64,000 bases of DNA from Tilletiaria anomala UBC 951 (lineage: Eukaryota; Basidiomycota; Exobasidiomycetes; Georgefischeriales; Tilletiariaceae), in assembly GCF_000711695.1 (NCBI RefSeq), contig NW_013547010.1, forward strand, positions 62,001 to 126,000. The letters run 5' to 3'. Of this stretch, positions 45,151 through 57,976 are shown piece by piece. The position numbers were made by a program, and so were the translations under genes. The notes beneath the pieces were generated by a model. The model searched no databases and was not told where the DNA came from. It worked only from the letters and a program-made list of their open reading frames with translations. Positions within the stretch are counted from its first letter, which is position 1. Every line of letters begins with the position of its first letter.

Positions 45151-48100
45151 ATGTTTTGCTCTGCTGGTCCCGATCTTTCCGCAGACCGCACACCTGCACC
45201 ATCACGCCAGAAAGACGCGAGCGACGACTTCAACATTGAAGCTGAGCGCAGCATCGACGAGACGGAAGCGATCCTGCTTTCCAGTGACCGCACGCCGCGT
45301 GACACGCCAACGTCTACGACCGCCAACGCAAGCACCCTTGGACACTATACACGTCTCTCGCGCCAGCTTGGCATCCCTCTCTCGAGACAATTCCAATCGA
45401 GCATCCCACGACTTCTCGATCAGCTCTCGCCGAGGTCTGCTGAAGGTCCCGAATTTCATGCCACGTGGACCAGGCCGAACCTTTACGGCGCCGTTGAATC
45501 CGCTGCCGCAGCGGCTACAGCTGTTGCTAGTACCGTCGGCTGTGACTACGGGAACCGTGAGCCTGCTCAAGACGGATTTCTGAATCAAAATCGCGCTCCA
45601 GGCACACACAGATATTCACTTCTTTCGCGCCTGGAAGACGCTTGCCTGCAAACCGCCGTCGCGCACATACTCGAAGAAGACTGGGAGCGTGAGGGGCAAG
45701 TGGCCAACACCAAGTATTGCAAAAGCGCCGCGCGGTTCCTTCTTGAACAAGAGGATGACCTGTGGCCTTTGAAAGAGCGTTTCCAACGTCTTCCCGAGAC
45801 TGCCAGCCTTTCGGAAGCATCCATTCCAAGCAGCCTCATGGTTGAAAGCGATAGCAACAACAGCAAGTTAACCAAGATGAACGTCAAGCACACGACGCGC
45901 TCTGCGCCCAAGCTTGCAGAGTTGTCGCCTAGCACCTACGTAGAAGAGCCGGTCCTCTACCCTGCATCTGCCGCAGACTCGGCTGCCGCTGAAGAAAAAC
46001 CGTTTGTCCAAGGTTCAGCTCAATCCCAAGCGCACCTGCCGGCTCAGCTGCAGGCATTCGCAAAGCCAAAGACGCTCGGCGACAAGCACAAGAAGGTGTC
46101 ATATCTTCAACCGCACTCGTCTTTGAGCGGCCCACCGCCGCCTCCATCCCCCGCCTTTGCGAGTGGCAACAAAAGCCCCTTTCCCCATCCGACTAATGCT
46201 GCTTCTACTGCTTCTCCCCCCAGCGGCGGCGGCGGTACTAGCAAAGGCACACCGACTGCCCACACCGTCGCCTCCGCATCTTTGAGCAAGGAGCGACAAG
46301 CAACAGAAGCATTTAAACATCAGCATGAGCACAACCTTGAAGGCGGACTCTCACAAGCTGCGCTCGTTGGTGAAGCCACACGTAAGTACAGCTCAGACCG
46401 TACGTACCATCCGCGCAGGAGCATGAGCACCAGTAGCAGTCGACGCCTTGAGCCTAGCTTGAGCGGCCATTCGAACGCCAGCTCCGTCGCTGGTGGCGCT
46501 CCCAGCGCCGGTAACCTGCTGGGAATGGGCGGCATGGGCTTCGCGGACGGCATCGGCGGCGCGGGCCTCGGAACAGCCGCAACCGGCGACTTGGGCGAAC
46601 GGCATCAATTCGAAACCCTGTTGCAGATCCGTGCGCAAGTCCGCGAGCTCGAGGCTGCATATGACGCGCGGCATCCGGACAAGCCGCTCTCCGGGCGCCT
46701 CATCCATGTTTCGCACTACATACCCTTTGTGATTCGCGCGTTGGCCGAGGTGGACTACGAGCAGAAGCAGCAGGAGCGCGCGCTAGCCACTGACAGCGTC
46801 GCTGCTATGGCTGCAGCGGCGAGGAAGAAGCGGGCGGCCAGGGAGGCGGAGAAAGCGCGCGAAGAGATGCTCGCGAGCGGCGAGCTGCATGCGCAGCAGC
46901 TTGCTTCTGATGCGCAGCGATTCAAGCGCTCGACGAGCATGGCTGCTGCCGCTGCCGCTGGCGCGAGTGGTGCTGCGGCGAATCTGCGGCTGTCCATGGC
47001 GCTCAATGGGCTTGAAGGCCAGGATATGGAGGCAAGGCTCGCGGAGAACCAGGCAAGGAGCCAGATGCGTGCCGGTCGACGAGCGTGGATGATGACGCCT
47101 GTCATTGATGACGATGACGATGGCGATGAAGATGGCGATGAAGATGGCGATGTCGACGCCGAATATGGCGCCGAGGGCAACCTCAAAGACCGCTTCACAC
47201 CCGTGTCATCTCGCCGCCCTTCGCATGTCAGCCTTGGCGGCAACAGCTCCCGCGCTTCCAGCTTCGGTGCCGGTCCGAGCGGTCTGTCCGCAGGAAACAT
47301 CTTCCCGCCCGCGCAAGAACCAGAGAGCAACAGCTGGACACCACCCGACGCGACATCGCTCCTCGCTGCCCAGCGCCCTGATCCGGTGCAGTGGGTCCTT
47401 ACGCCGCGGCGTGGACATACGGCCCTCAACAGTGGCGTGCGGTCGCTGTGCAAAACCCACCATCAGACTTTCATCGGCTGGCCGGGCGACATGGTGTACC
47501 CTGCCCAGGCACGTTCTGACAATCGCACCGACCCTTCGCAGGCCACTGACGGCGAGCGAAGTGAGATCGAGAAGCTGCTAGCGGACCTGGATGACCCGAC
47601 GAACTGGGCCGCGCACACTGCACCGGTCGTCGGCGCACCCAAGGATGGCAGCGGGCACGAGCCGATCAGCAGGGTGCCAACGCCGCTGATGAATGGCGCA
47701 GAACCTCTCAGCGCGAACAGGAAAAGCTTTGCTAGCAGTACCAACTTTTCTGGCGGTGCTGCTGCCAAGAGCAATGCGAGTATCCCTGGGGCAGGTGGAG
47801 CCAGTGCGTCGCAACGTGCTCCCGCCAAAGGCAAAAAGAGCGTCGATCACACAATCGATTGTGCTGATGCTGTTGCAGGTGAGGCATCCTCAGATGACGG
47901 ACAGGACAAGGGCATCAAGTACGTTCCGGTCTGGCTCGACTACGATACTGCGCACGGTCACTACGAAGGCTACTGCAAGACTGTCCTCTGGCCGCTGCTG
48001 CACTACCTCGTCTGGCAGGACGTACAAACGGAGCGCAACGCAAGCACATGGGACGATACCAACACATGGGCTGCATACGTGCGCGCCAATGAGGCATTCG

Positions 48101-50225
48101 CGAAGAGGATTGCGGACGAGTACAAACCTGGCGATATGGTCATCGTGCACGATTATCATCTTCTGCTCGTGCCCAAGATGCTCCGACAGCTCGTGCCGGA
48201 TGCCCACATTGCTCTGTTCATGCATGCGCCTTTCCCTAGCAGTGAGGTCTTCCGATGCCTGCCAAGTGAGTTGATACTCGCGACGTGGCATTTCCATTTT
48301 GGAAAGGAATCTAACAAGACATATGATCGTACTTCGCAGAGCGACGCGAAGTCATCGAAGGCATGCTTGGTGCTGATTTGGCGTGCTTCCAGGCATTCTC
48401 TTACTCGCGTCATTTCCTCTCCTCGTGCATTCGTGTCTGTGGATTTGACGCTTCTTACAACTCTGTCGAATCCTACAACGGTCACATCACCAGCATCTCA
48501 TATAATCCAATCGGCATCGATGCAGAGAAGATCGCCAAGGACAGCATGGCGCCGGGCGTCAAGCCAAAGATCGAGGTGATCAAGAAGATGTACGAGGGCA
48601 AGAAGATCATTGTCGGACGCGACAAGCTTGACATTGTCCGCGGTGTTCTGCAGAAGCTTCAGGCATTCCAAAAGCTACTGGAAGAGTTTCCCGAGTGGCG
48701 CGGGAAGGTCGTACTCATTCAAGTCACCGCACCTGCCATTCACGACTCGCCGCAGCTCGAACGTAAAGTTTCCGAGCTGGTCTCACATATCAATTCAGAA
48801 TTTGGCTCGCTCAGCTTCACGCCTGTCCACCACTACCATCAGATCATCGAGCGAGATGAATACTTTGCGCTGCTTTGCGTCGCTGACCTCGCGCTGATCA
48901 CGAGCGTGCGAGATGGCATGAACACCACATCAATGGAATTCATTATCTGCCAAGAGCAGCTTAAGAAAAGCCCGCTTATCCTTTCCGAATTCACAGGCAC
49001 AGCAGGGCGGATGCGCTCAGCCATCCAGGTCAACCCCTGGAATGTGTGGGGCGTTGCCAAGGCGATTGACTATGGTCTCAGGCTCTCGCAGGATGAGCGT
49101 CTATGCAGACACCGACAACTGTATGACCAGGTGACCCTACACACGTCGCAAACCTGGGCTGCAACTCTCGTCAAGCAGCTTGCCTACCGGCTGATCTCAG
49201 CAGAAGCGGCGCACTTTACTCCGCCACTCGATGGCAATTCTGTCCAACAGCAATTCAAGACAGCTGGCAAGCGGCTGTTCCTGCTCGACTATGACGGCAC
49301 TTTGACGCCCATCGTCAAGCGGCCGGAAGATGCGCTACCATCCAAGGATCTCTTAGATGCCCTCGAAAAGCTCAGCAACGACCCGAAGAATATCATCTAC
49401 ATCATCTCAGGGCGCGATCAATCCTTCTTGAGCAAGCATCTCGGCCATCTGCGCAACATCGGCTTTTCGGCGGAGCACGGCTGCTTTGTCAAAGAGCCCG
49501 GCACGGACGAATGGCAAAATCTGACGCTCGAGCTGGACATGTCCTGGATGCAAGACATTCGCAGTATGTTTGAGTACTATACCGAGCGTACAAGCGGTAG
49601 CACCATCGAGCAGAAGAAGAGTTCCATCACTTGGCACTACCGCAACAGTGACCCGGACTACGGCTCATTCCAGGCAAAGGAGTGCCAGGCCCATCTCGAG
49701 AATCTCACCGCCACCAACAATCTGGCCATCGAGGTGCTTGTCGGCAAGAAGAACCTAGAAGTTCGTCCGCTTGCGGTCAATAAGGGTGAGATCGTCAAGC
49801 GCATCTTGTGGGACAACACGGATGGCGAGTTCGTTCTCTGTGCTGGGGATGACAAGACAGACGAGGACATGTTCCGGGCGCTAGTCAATCTAGGCAAGGG
49901 AAGCAACGGCGATTCTCCTCTTTTGAGCGCGACCATGACAACGTCCAGCAGCTCTGGCACAATCACAGCCAAGCCGAGCAACCCGGCAGTGGATCAGCTG
50001 AAAAAGAAAAGCCAAGAGGAATCACTGCTAGTCATGTCCCCGCCTACCCCGCTTAATTCCGCAACGCCAATGGGCAGTCCTCGCATCATGAAGCTAAGGC
50101 CCGAGGCAATCTTCGCAACGACTGTTGGCCCTTCGAGCAAGAAGACGCTAGCTCATTGGCACGTAGACAGCCCGCATAGAGTCATCGGGACTTTGCAAGG
50201 TCTCGCAGGTCTCAGCTGCTCCTAA
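45151..50225 (+). CDS. TPS2: Trehalose-6-phosphate phosphatase with GT20 domain, giant N-terminus
   Basis: Exons 45151-48265 and 48340-50225 give 1666 aa, nearly double yeast Tps2. Residues 1-514 are disordered and Ser/Ala/Pro-rich. The GT20 (synthase-like) domain starts near 515 (RLIHVSHYIPFVIRALAEV), is broken by about 200 low-complexity residues, and resumes near 743 (LTPRRGHTALNSGVRS, VIVHDYHLLLVPKMLRQL, MHAPFPSSEVFRCLP, TSVRDGMNTTSMEFI). The phosphatase domain begins near 1350 with the nucleophile motif LLDYDGTLTPIVKRP, then IISGRDQSFLSKHLG, SAEHGCFVKEPG and CAGDDKTDEDMFRAL. The DxDGT motif marks an active phosphatase (Tps2), not the regulatory Tps3/Tsl1. It converts trehalose-6-phosphate to trehalose in the cytosolic synthase complex, important for stress tolerance and, in pathogenic fungi, virulence. 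Confidence 0.93.
47100..47160 (+). repeat. GATGGCGATGAA-type short tandem repeat in TPS2
   Basis: In-frame near-perfect 12 bp units code an acidic run of Asp, Gly and Glu within the insertion that splits the GT20 domain. Length variation between strains is likely. Confidence 0.7.
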
Positions 50226-50361
50226 CTATAGAGCTTCTTTTAGCAAAACGTACGCGTTGCCTTCTCATCTTGAGTTCGTGTAAAAAGCAAGATATAGTTT
50301 CACCAGTGTTGCTCGATCCATCTCTGAAATAGATCTCACGCATTTGAGAGGCTTGCTCTAA

Positions 50362-53300
50362 TTACAGCTTGGGTGCACGCTCAACCGCCTTGAAGACATT
50401 TCCATCCATACTGCTGTCTTCGAGCTGGGCAAGCGACGCCTCCCTGACGAGAGTCAAATACTCTTTGAGCTTGTTCTCCTTCGGCCAGATGAACTCGAGA
50501 TATAGTTTCATACGCTCGTCGGCTACTACGTTGGCCAGTTGTAGGGCTGAGGCAAGATTGCTGTGGGAGACCAACCGAACAAAGGTGCGAGCAGCAATTG
50601 TCAGTCGATGCCGATTCTACCAAACCGTTTAAGCACACTCACTCGCGAAGAAGTTCGCTGGTATCAAAGAACATGTTGTGCAAGCGAAAGATAAGGTCCG
50701 GTATGTAGATCTTGCGCATCCGTGCGAGCTGCTCGAGGCGCTCTTCATCTGGAGAGGAAATGCACAAAAATCGTGGCAATGGTCACCCTATCTGCTTGTG
50801 GTACGAGGGACAGTGCGGTCACTTGTATACGAATCTCACCTGCGGCAGTCTCGGGCACGATGTCCAGCTTGAGCCAATCTTGCTCGAACACTTGCATAGC
50901 GGATCGGTAGGCCTCCCCGCAAGCGTGCGCAACAGCTTTGTCCCACTTTGCCTTTTCGGTACGAGTTGTGGACCTGATGGGCGATGCGGCATGATTAGCA
51001 CATGTACTAGATGCCACAAATCGAATGAGGACTGGCAAGAGTTTAAGCGCGTGACTCACGTTTCGTTCTTTCTCTCGCTCCAAATCTGCACAAAGCGGTC
51101 ATGCTGGTTCAACGCGTCAAAGAAGCTATGCCATTGCAGATGCTCGGTGCTTTGCTCTCCTGGCAAGTTAAAGCCTGCGGCCATGCCGACAATCTCTTGT
51201 GAAAGGCTGAAGAGGAGCGTGCGCGCTGCGTGCAGACGCCCAGATGCTACGCATCAACGACAGCCGAAAATTGCAAAGGGCCGAGCAGGGAGATGAAGCG
51301 CACGATGGGTGGTCAGCAAGAGCCAAGATAAGGCGGAGAAAAAGGGGGCGAACCCGCGAAACCACTTGGAGAAAGACTCACACAAGAACAGGCGCATGAG
51401 CGCATTGCTCTCAACAATGTAGTCTTCGTACGTGGCGGCATCAAAGCCGAGCCAGTCGACCGCTTTGATTAACCGCTCTTCGACAGGGCTGAGGCCAAGC
51501 TCAAAGCTGCTGATGTGACCCATCTCTTCAAGTAAGCTTGGAACCATCTTCGTGGAGCGAGAAACGGATCGGTTAACACGGCGCCACCAACATGGTTGGC
51601 CCCGGGCGGGGCCACAGCATACGTCTCGAGCACTCACAGGAATCGAGTCGTCAAAGACCAGTGCTACTGTGCGTCGCGCAACGGCTGGTAGGTCAAGATC
51701 ATGATCCTTGGCGCGAAGCAGCGCGCTCCTCCTCGTGCCGATGTCAGTGTTGACATCGATGGACTTGAGGTACTGCGCGTATGAATCGACTGCATTTTGC
51801 GAGTCGAGGCTCGATGCGTACAGAGCAATCAGATCGTCGTCTTGCCCTGCTTCTTCGAGCAGCTCGACGTACAGACGCAGGATGGCGTTCGCGGCCAGCT
51901 CAGCGCTGCTGCTGTTGCTGCCTTCCTTGCGCGCCGCCTCCGAGTCGGTGCCTGCTTCGGGCGGCTGCCCCGCCTGGCCGTCCGCATCTGCATCGGTGCG
52001 AATGAGCCTGGCGAAGAGGATGTAGTGCGCAAAGAAGCGGACGAATCGCGCGTACTGCGCGCGCGTGAGGGTCGTACGCATGAGGCGCAGGCGCTCGTCT
52101 ACTTGCGCGAGCAGCGAGTCGGTCGTGTTGAGGATCAGGTAGCGTTGGAACGTTCGAAAAGGGTCGTTCGCTTGTGCGCTGTGGAGTAACATGAGTGAAA
52201 ATTCGTGAAGGAAGTCTCAGTCAGTGGTCTCCACAAAGAGAGAGCTGCTGGAGCACAGCTCACTAAATGCCATCGGTCTGCGTCTGCTCTAGTCGATCGA
52301 AAATTGCTTTGAGGGACATCTTCACCGACTCATCTATGCTGCTGTCGCCATCGATGCCTATCATCTCCCGCCCAGTTGTGCAACCCTCTTTGGCGTACCA
52401 CCAGTTATCTTGCGCAGCCTCTTCCGGGTTCGCCCCAGCTGAAGCATCAGAGCCAGATACAGGGGAAGTGAGAAGGCGGTCGAGTTTCGCTTCAAAAGAA
52501 GCGTTCACGTACGCCCACAGCTGCTCCTCCCAGCTGTGTGAGACAGCGAGCACAGAGCGCAGGTCACCGCCGAGGCTGCCGTACAATGCACGCTCGTACG
52601 CGTCTGCATCTGCGCCGACGCCGGCACCTGCGCCTGCGCTTCCATGCGCACTCGCCACGCCGGAAGCGATCCGCCGACAGACGGCCTTCCAGAGGGCACG
52701 GTTGCGATTTCCCATCGCTCGCTTCTCCAGGCCCACTAAGCCTGCCGTGTCTCCGTCTTGGTAGGCGTCATCCTCGTCCATCCCTGTGCCCAGTAACGCT
52801 GGATCAGAGTAGAGCAAGCCTCCGCGCAAGCTTGCTGCTTTCCAATGCGCATTCATCTGGCGTGCCATGTCAAAGCACAGATCTAGACGCCCGTGGCGCG
52901 CAAGTTCAAATAGGAAGCGCCAGGATGCGGTTTCATAAGTGGCGTCTTCGAAGGACAGTGAGGTCAAGGTGGTGCTGGTGTTGGCGCTCCCGGAGGGGGC
53001 GCTGCTCGCGCGATTGGGAAAGTCTGGGTCAAGGGATATACCGGCTGCGTTTCGCTCTACGCCAGGTTGAAGGCCCATCGCGCCCGTGCGCTGCGCATTC
53101 CTAAGTTTGTGCTTGGTGAATGTCCAGTAGCCCTGTCGCACCTCGATGGGATGGCGTACGGGCAGCACATGCGCCTGCAGCCACTCGCGGATCACGTTCA
53201 GCTCGGATAATTGTGTGGATGGGGATGCGATGAATGTCTGTGCGCGCGAGATGGGCGGGTCGTATGGATTTGAGGAGAAAGACATCGCTGCTGTTTCCGG

Positions 53301-53753
53301 CTCCTCATCGTGGGTAATGCCCTTGGAGAGAGATGGTCGTGTATTTCGTTGCTGCTGGGGCTGGTACTTCCGTTGATGGTAGCGCTCAGCGCTGAGTAGG
53401 CCAATCAAGAGCCAGGTGCGCGCTTCCATCTCCCAGCCAAGCGCGTCACCATCCTGATCCCATTCCACCTCGTCTTCATTTTGCACGACAATCAATGATG
53501 ACCCTGTTCCACCATTCCCACCTCGGCCTCCTGCCGAGCCGATCGACAGGCGCGCCTCTTCTGCGCGCGCTAAGCAGACCTGTGCAAACTGGAAGGCCGT
53601 ACCCTGGCCGCTGTGCACGTCGAGACGCGTTGGCACATCGGCGTGTTGTGCATTTTGCAGGATTGCCGCAAATGCTGCAAACGAGGACGGGCCGCCGCTG
53701 CTGCCGCCGCTACCGCTTGGCTCGCTGCTCCGGCCGCCATCTGCTTTGGCCAT
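50362..53753 (-). CDS. NUP84: Nucleoporin Nup84/Nup107
   Basis: Seven exons: 52264-53753, 51638-52178, 51382-51547, 51060-51246, 50840-50973, 50643-50748 and 50362-50560, giving 940 aa. Alpha-helical throughout. Matching features are TWLLIGLLSAERY, FLFELARHGRLDLC, RALWKAVCRRIA followed by YERALYGSLGGDL, the hallmark SWEEQLWAYVNASFEAKLD, then FRTFQRYLILNTT in the middle and DLIFRLHNMFFDTSELL with NVVADERMKLYLEFIW at the C-terminus. The Nup84 (Y) complex forms the scaffold of the nuclear pore. The first in-frame ATG is 53753; a short upstream exon cannot be excluded. Convergent with TPS2, 136 bp between stops. Ala/Gly-rich inserts (SAGAGAGVGADAD) are peculiar to this protein. Confidence 0.92.
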
Positions 53754-54969
53754 GGCTTCGAGCACACTGATACCTTGTCCTTGATGACCGGCGGGGCTTC
53801 TTTACGAGAAGGGCGTCTGATTGGCAGGTCTGCCATACGCATGCATATGCGGCAAGAAGCAAGTCTCTCATCGGGAGCATAGCCAGACTCGTTTCTCTTT
53901 ATGATGATCCTACAGACATTCAAGGTTGCTCTCGGCCGAGAAATGCACCGCGATTCGCGCATTCTAATTCATCCGCGCTCGCTGGTTGCACCGAATGCCC
54001 CGCAACCCGTTGCTCTCCGTCACACAAAATCACACACCGCAGCCAACAGAGTCCATCCGGAGCATGTGGTCCCCCTCCCAGGCCCATGTACAACCTCGAC
54101 GGACATCCAACTCAGGGTCCCCTTCCCTGTTTGACCTTGGCCGAATCAGACACCATCGGAGGGGAGTAAACGACGGCATGGTCTGCGATGTACTGCATCG
54201 ACGCAAATCAGCAGCTGATGGCGGACAGGCTGACAATGACGATGCACCGTGCACTCGGCCCCCTATGGACATTGACGCACACCCCGCACATCCCTTGCTC
54301 TGGATCAATGCTTTGCGTCAAACAGGCTGCACCAGATGTAGACTGACGAGCAACTGCTCTATGGGACCACTCCTCACTATGTATTTGCGCAAAGTACGAG
54401 TATTTACCACGTTGAGCTCCCGCGTCGCCAGTTACCCTTTCCCTAGTAATAAAGCAACATCGCAGCTTTCCGTCATTCTTGATTTCTTCACGTCCGTGTC
54501 TGATTCTCAACGAAACAATAATGTTGACCTTGCAAGGCGCAGCAGAAGATCGCTCAGCAAAACAGTATCAGAAGGACTACGTTCCGTCCAGAAGCAAGCG
54601 CGCGACAATTCATCCGGGCGTATTGCAGGACATGCCTTTTGAACAAGAGGTGTGCACAGCGCGCATGATGTAGCGCGGAAGAGCAGAGCATGCACTGACC
54701 ACTGGCATCATTCGGCATTTCTTTGCTTAAAAAGAATGTGTATCTGCCGGCAGAGTGGAATCTCAAGCAGAAGGGCGTCGTCGAAAAGTACAAGGCGGCA
54801 AACTAGCTGCACGGCACGCATGAGAAAATCACGGGTGGCGATAGGGGTCTCGGTCGAAGTGTGAGCTCCAGGCAGCTACGTAGGGATTCAGACCCGGAGA
54901 AATGAATGCTGGCACCGAGTTTTACTTTCTCTTGCCTCATTTACGCCTCACAAACGGCCATCCTCGTTG
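53754..54969. other. Intergenic, NUP84 upstream
   Basis: No gene recognised. Small frames overlap on both strands without motifs. This is the left part of a 4.2 kb gene-poor interval. Confidence 0.5.
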
Positions 54970-55647
54970 TCATTGAGGGCTTCTCCGCGATTGTGTTGCG
55001 CTAAGTTCCGGAGCGCGAAGAAGACATTTCCCAAGAAAAGGCGCATTTCATCAAGCAGGCTGGACGCTAGGATGTGCTCCTGATACCCCCAAGACTTGGC
55101 GGGATGGCGAGAAATCTGCGCGGTCTCTCTCGTCCAAAACGGTGACAGCGTTCGGTGTCCGCGTCCATATCCTCTTCAACAACGCCGTGTTCCAGCGTGA
55201 GGTGGAGGATATGGTGGATCTGCCTTCCTTCGGGTTTACGCAGACAGTCGACACGAACATCGTGCTGGTCGCACTAACCAAGGATATTATGCAGCACATG
55301 GCGCGCAGCAGCGCGATCATCATTAACGCGTCGATCAACAACTACGTCGGGCACCAAAAGTTGATGGACTCCTCAAGCACCAAGGGCGCGGTGGTCGCAT
55401 TTACGCACGCGGAGCAACCAAATCATCAGCAAACGCGTCAACGATGTGTGCCTGGGGCCAGTCTCGGCACCGTTGCCGCCTATGATGGACAAGAACTCGC
55501 TTGAGGCATTCGGCACGACCACACCCATTGGCCGCTCGTGGCAGCCTGTCGAGATTACCATCGCCGTCGTGCTCCTCGCGGGCCCGTGTAGCAGCTACAT
55601 GAGCAGACAGAGTTCGCCTCAACGGCGTCGTCGTCGTCAACAGCTGA
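54970..55647 (+). pseudogene. Decayed short-chain dehydrogenase/reductase gene
   Basis: Fragments of one SDR protein follow in order over three frames. They are a cofactor-strand remnant (EGFSAIVLR, PEREEDISQEKAHFIKQAG, DVLLIP), then VHILFNNAVFQREVEDMVDL with the NNA motif, VDTNIVLVALTKDIMQHM, IIINASINNYVGH, SSTKGAVVAFTHA (the usual active-site YTSTKGA has become SSTKGA), NQIISKRVNDVCLGPVSAP, EAFGTTTPIGRSWQPVEI, LAGPCSSYMS and RLNGVVVVNS with a stop at 55645-55647. At least one in-frame stop (55001-55003) and frame changes near 55070-55140, 55415 and 55610 break it. The intact family (YghA/glucose-ribitol dehydrogenase-like SDRs) is about 290 aa. The N-terminal glycine motif is missing. Confidence 0.8.
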
Positions 55648-57976
55648 GTTGCAACGCACGAAATTTGTACAGTCCCAATTGCAACGCGAATGTTGCTTCT
55701 GTTTCGAAATCTTGCAGCATGCGACCGATGTGACACCAACGCATACCGGCTTTGCTTGTCATTCAGCCGTAGAAGCTGTCTCTCATGATGACTCTCTCAA
55801 CCGCGCAAGTGAATTGATTGTTCGAGCTCGACGTGCCAAGCGGGCAGGGGCACGTTGGCTCTCCCCGGGTCGTGTGCGCCATGCGACCGTGCGATCGAGG
55901 AGCTGCTCTGGTCCTCTTAAACAGTGTAACAGGGCAGGTGCAGCACGCACTTCAGAAAGGGGCCAGCCCTGAGAAGGGTCCCAGCGTGGCTGGCATAAGC
56001 TGATCCCCCCTTCCTCCTTAGGCACCCCGGGGCGGTACGCCCTCAAGGGCCCATGTGCAGCGGCTATGGGAGGGAGCAGCAGCAGCGAGCTCTGGCACAC
56101 GTTGCACAAAGCAGCCGGTCAAAAGACAAGGTGTCGCTCCATGCGCTTCGCTACTACAATGCCATATGCTTTATATAATTACACTTTTGGCTGGAGCCCT
56201 CCTATGCACCCTCCCCAACGTCTCTCCTCTTTGTCCACGGAGGCCGCCGCGTATTACCTTTGATTTTTGTTTCGCATAAGAAGAGGCAGCGAGCGCGATA
56301 CGAGGGCCACGGTTCAAGCTCTCAAGCGTTCAAGCGTTGTTGTGAGCGGGCGACTGCGTGTTGTGCGTCGACCATAGCCATATCCAGCTACTACCGCCTA
56401 CACTTTATCATGCATTCACTCTGTGTGGCATTCAATCGACAGATTGAATGCGCGCCTTTGACCCGACCCAGCCTGCATGAGCGCACACACCCTATGGGTT
56501 CGGGTGAAGGACCATTCAAGACAAGGTGTCCCCGACGAGACAGGGAGGGTACCGCGCAGAACGGATCCATCTTGAAGACTCGCCTTCCATTGAAGCCGCA
56601 TTGCTGGTTCTATGCATTATTATTATGCCTCGCGCAGAGTTACGGGACTTCGCGCGTTGTTTGGCCAATATGGAAGGAACCCTCCTCGCCTACTCTCTGC
56701 TTGCCACACCCTCACACTCGTTCAGACACTCTATTTAGATGGTGCTGCGATCAGCTCATTCACGAGAAATAACCCATGGACCCTGTTCGTCTTGGAACAC
56801 TCGAAGCTTCGCATGGGCTGTACCTCATGTAACAAGTGTGTTGGTTACATGTCCTAGCGGACCTATCACGACGTGTATGCTGAACGTCGAACGGATATAA
56901 AAGCGCATGTACGGAGCAGTGATGATGATTCATGTTGAATGTTATACTTCCCCCGCTGTTTTCTCAATGGCACATGGAGCTTGACTACACTGCCGGAATC
57001 GCCATTCGAAGGGCCACCATGTCTTGCAATTCTCGCTGTCTGCTGGGACAAGCGCATATTGTAGCGTACGCTCACCGCGCAGAGCCAACACGGCTCCCGT
57101 GCTCATCAGTTTCGCCATATTCGGGCTCTGGCCTGCCTATCCCGCAAGAGCAAGAGCAACATTGGCAAGGCAGCCGCAAGGACTTGGCAAGGGCGATCGC
57201 GCTGCAGGCCCGACTGGAAGGGATCCCGCTGGCAAAAGAGATGGACGCGATGATGATGGCGAGTGGCGCTGCTGCTGCTCCAAGACGCAAGGTCGCGTTG
57301 CTGGATACGAGCCGGACTTTCTCCCAGGGTGAGCGTGGAAGAAGTTGAGACTGTCACAAGTTCGCGGTGCTACATAATCGGTGCAATTACGAAGCAGCGG
57401 AGGCAACGTTGATTGGACGGGAGAATGACCGCACTTCCTGGGGGAGCCTACAGCATCTCGGGCTGTCTGAACCTGCAGCCTGCAGATTGTGCAGACAGCC
57501 CCACCAAGCTGGGAAGGGGGGCGGGGGCTTGCTTCCTCACATCTCTCGCTCGCATCCTGCGTTGCTCTGGCGCTGCTTGCGTGTGTGCTTGGCTGCGTCC
57601 CCTTTATCGCTGTCCTCATCAGATCAGATGTTGGATTGATATGTGGCTGCTGGGCGGAACGCAGAGAGCGGAGTCATACACAGATATATGGAGGGAAGAC
57701 CTTGTCTTGTAATGGGTTCCTAATCACCAACATCCCTCCTTCACCGTCACCATGTTCATACTGCATACTAACATGCTGTGACTCACATCACTTTTGTGCT
57801 CTCCTTGCAACCCATCGGATGCTCGCTGTGGGGCTGGTACGCGGCTTCAAACACGTCCGTCACGTTCCCTACGGCACTTACGTTAACCCCTCTGTCTTCT
57901 GCTGCCTGCCTGTCATGCTCAACCGGTGACACCGCCCCCCCTTCGGTTGGCCACTGTAACACTCTCTTTCACAAAA
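55648..57976. other. Intergenic, ARG2 upstream
   Basis: 2.3 kb without a recognised gene. One frame at 56932-57348 (139 codons from an ATG, including LARAIALQARLEGIPLAKEM) has fungal-like composition toward its end and could be an exon of something or chance. No repeat or mobile element is evident. Confidence 0.45.
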
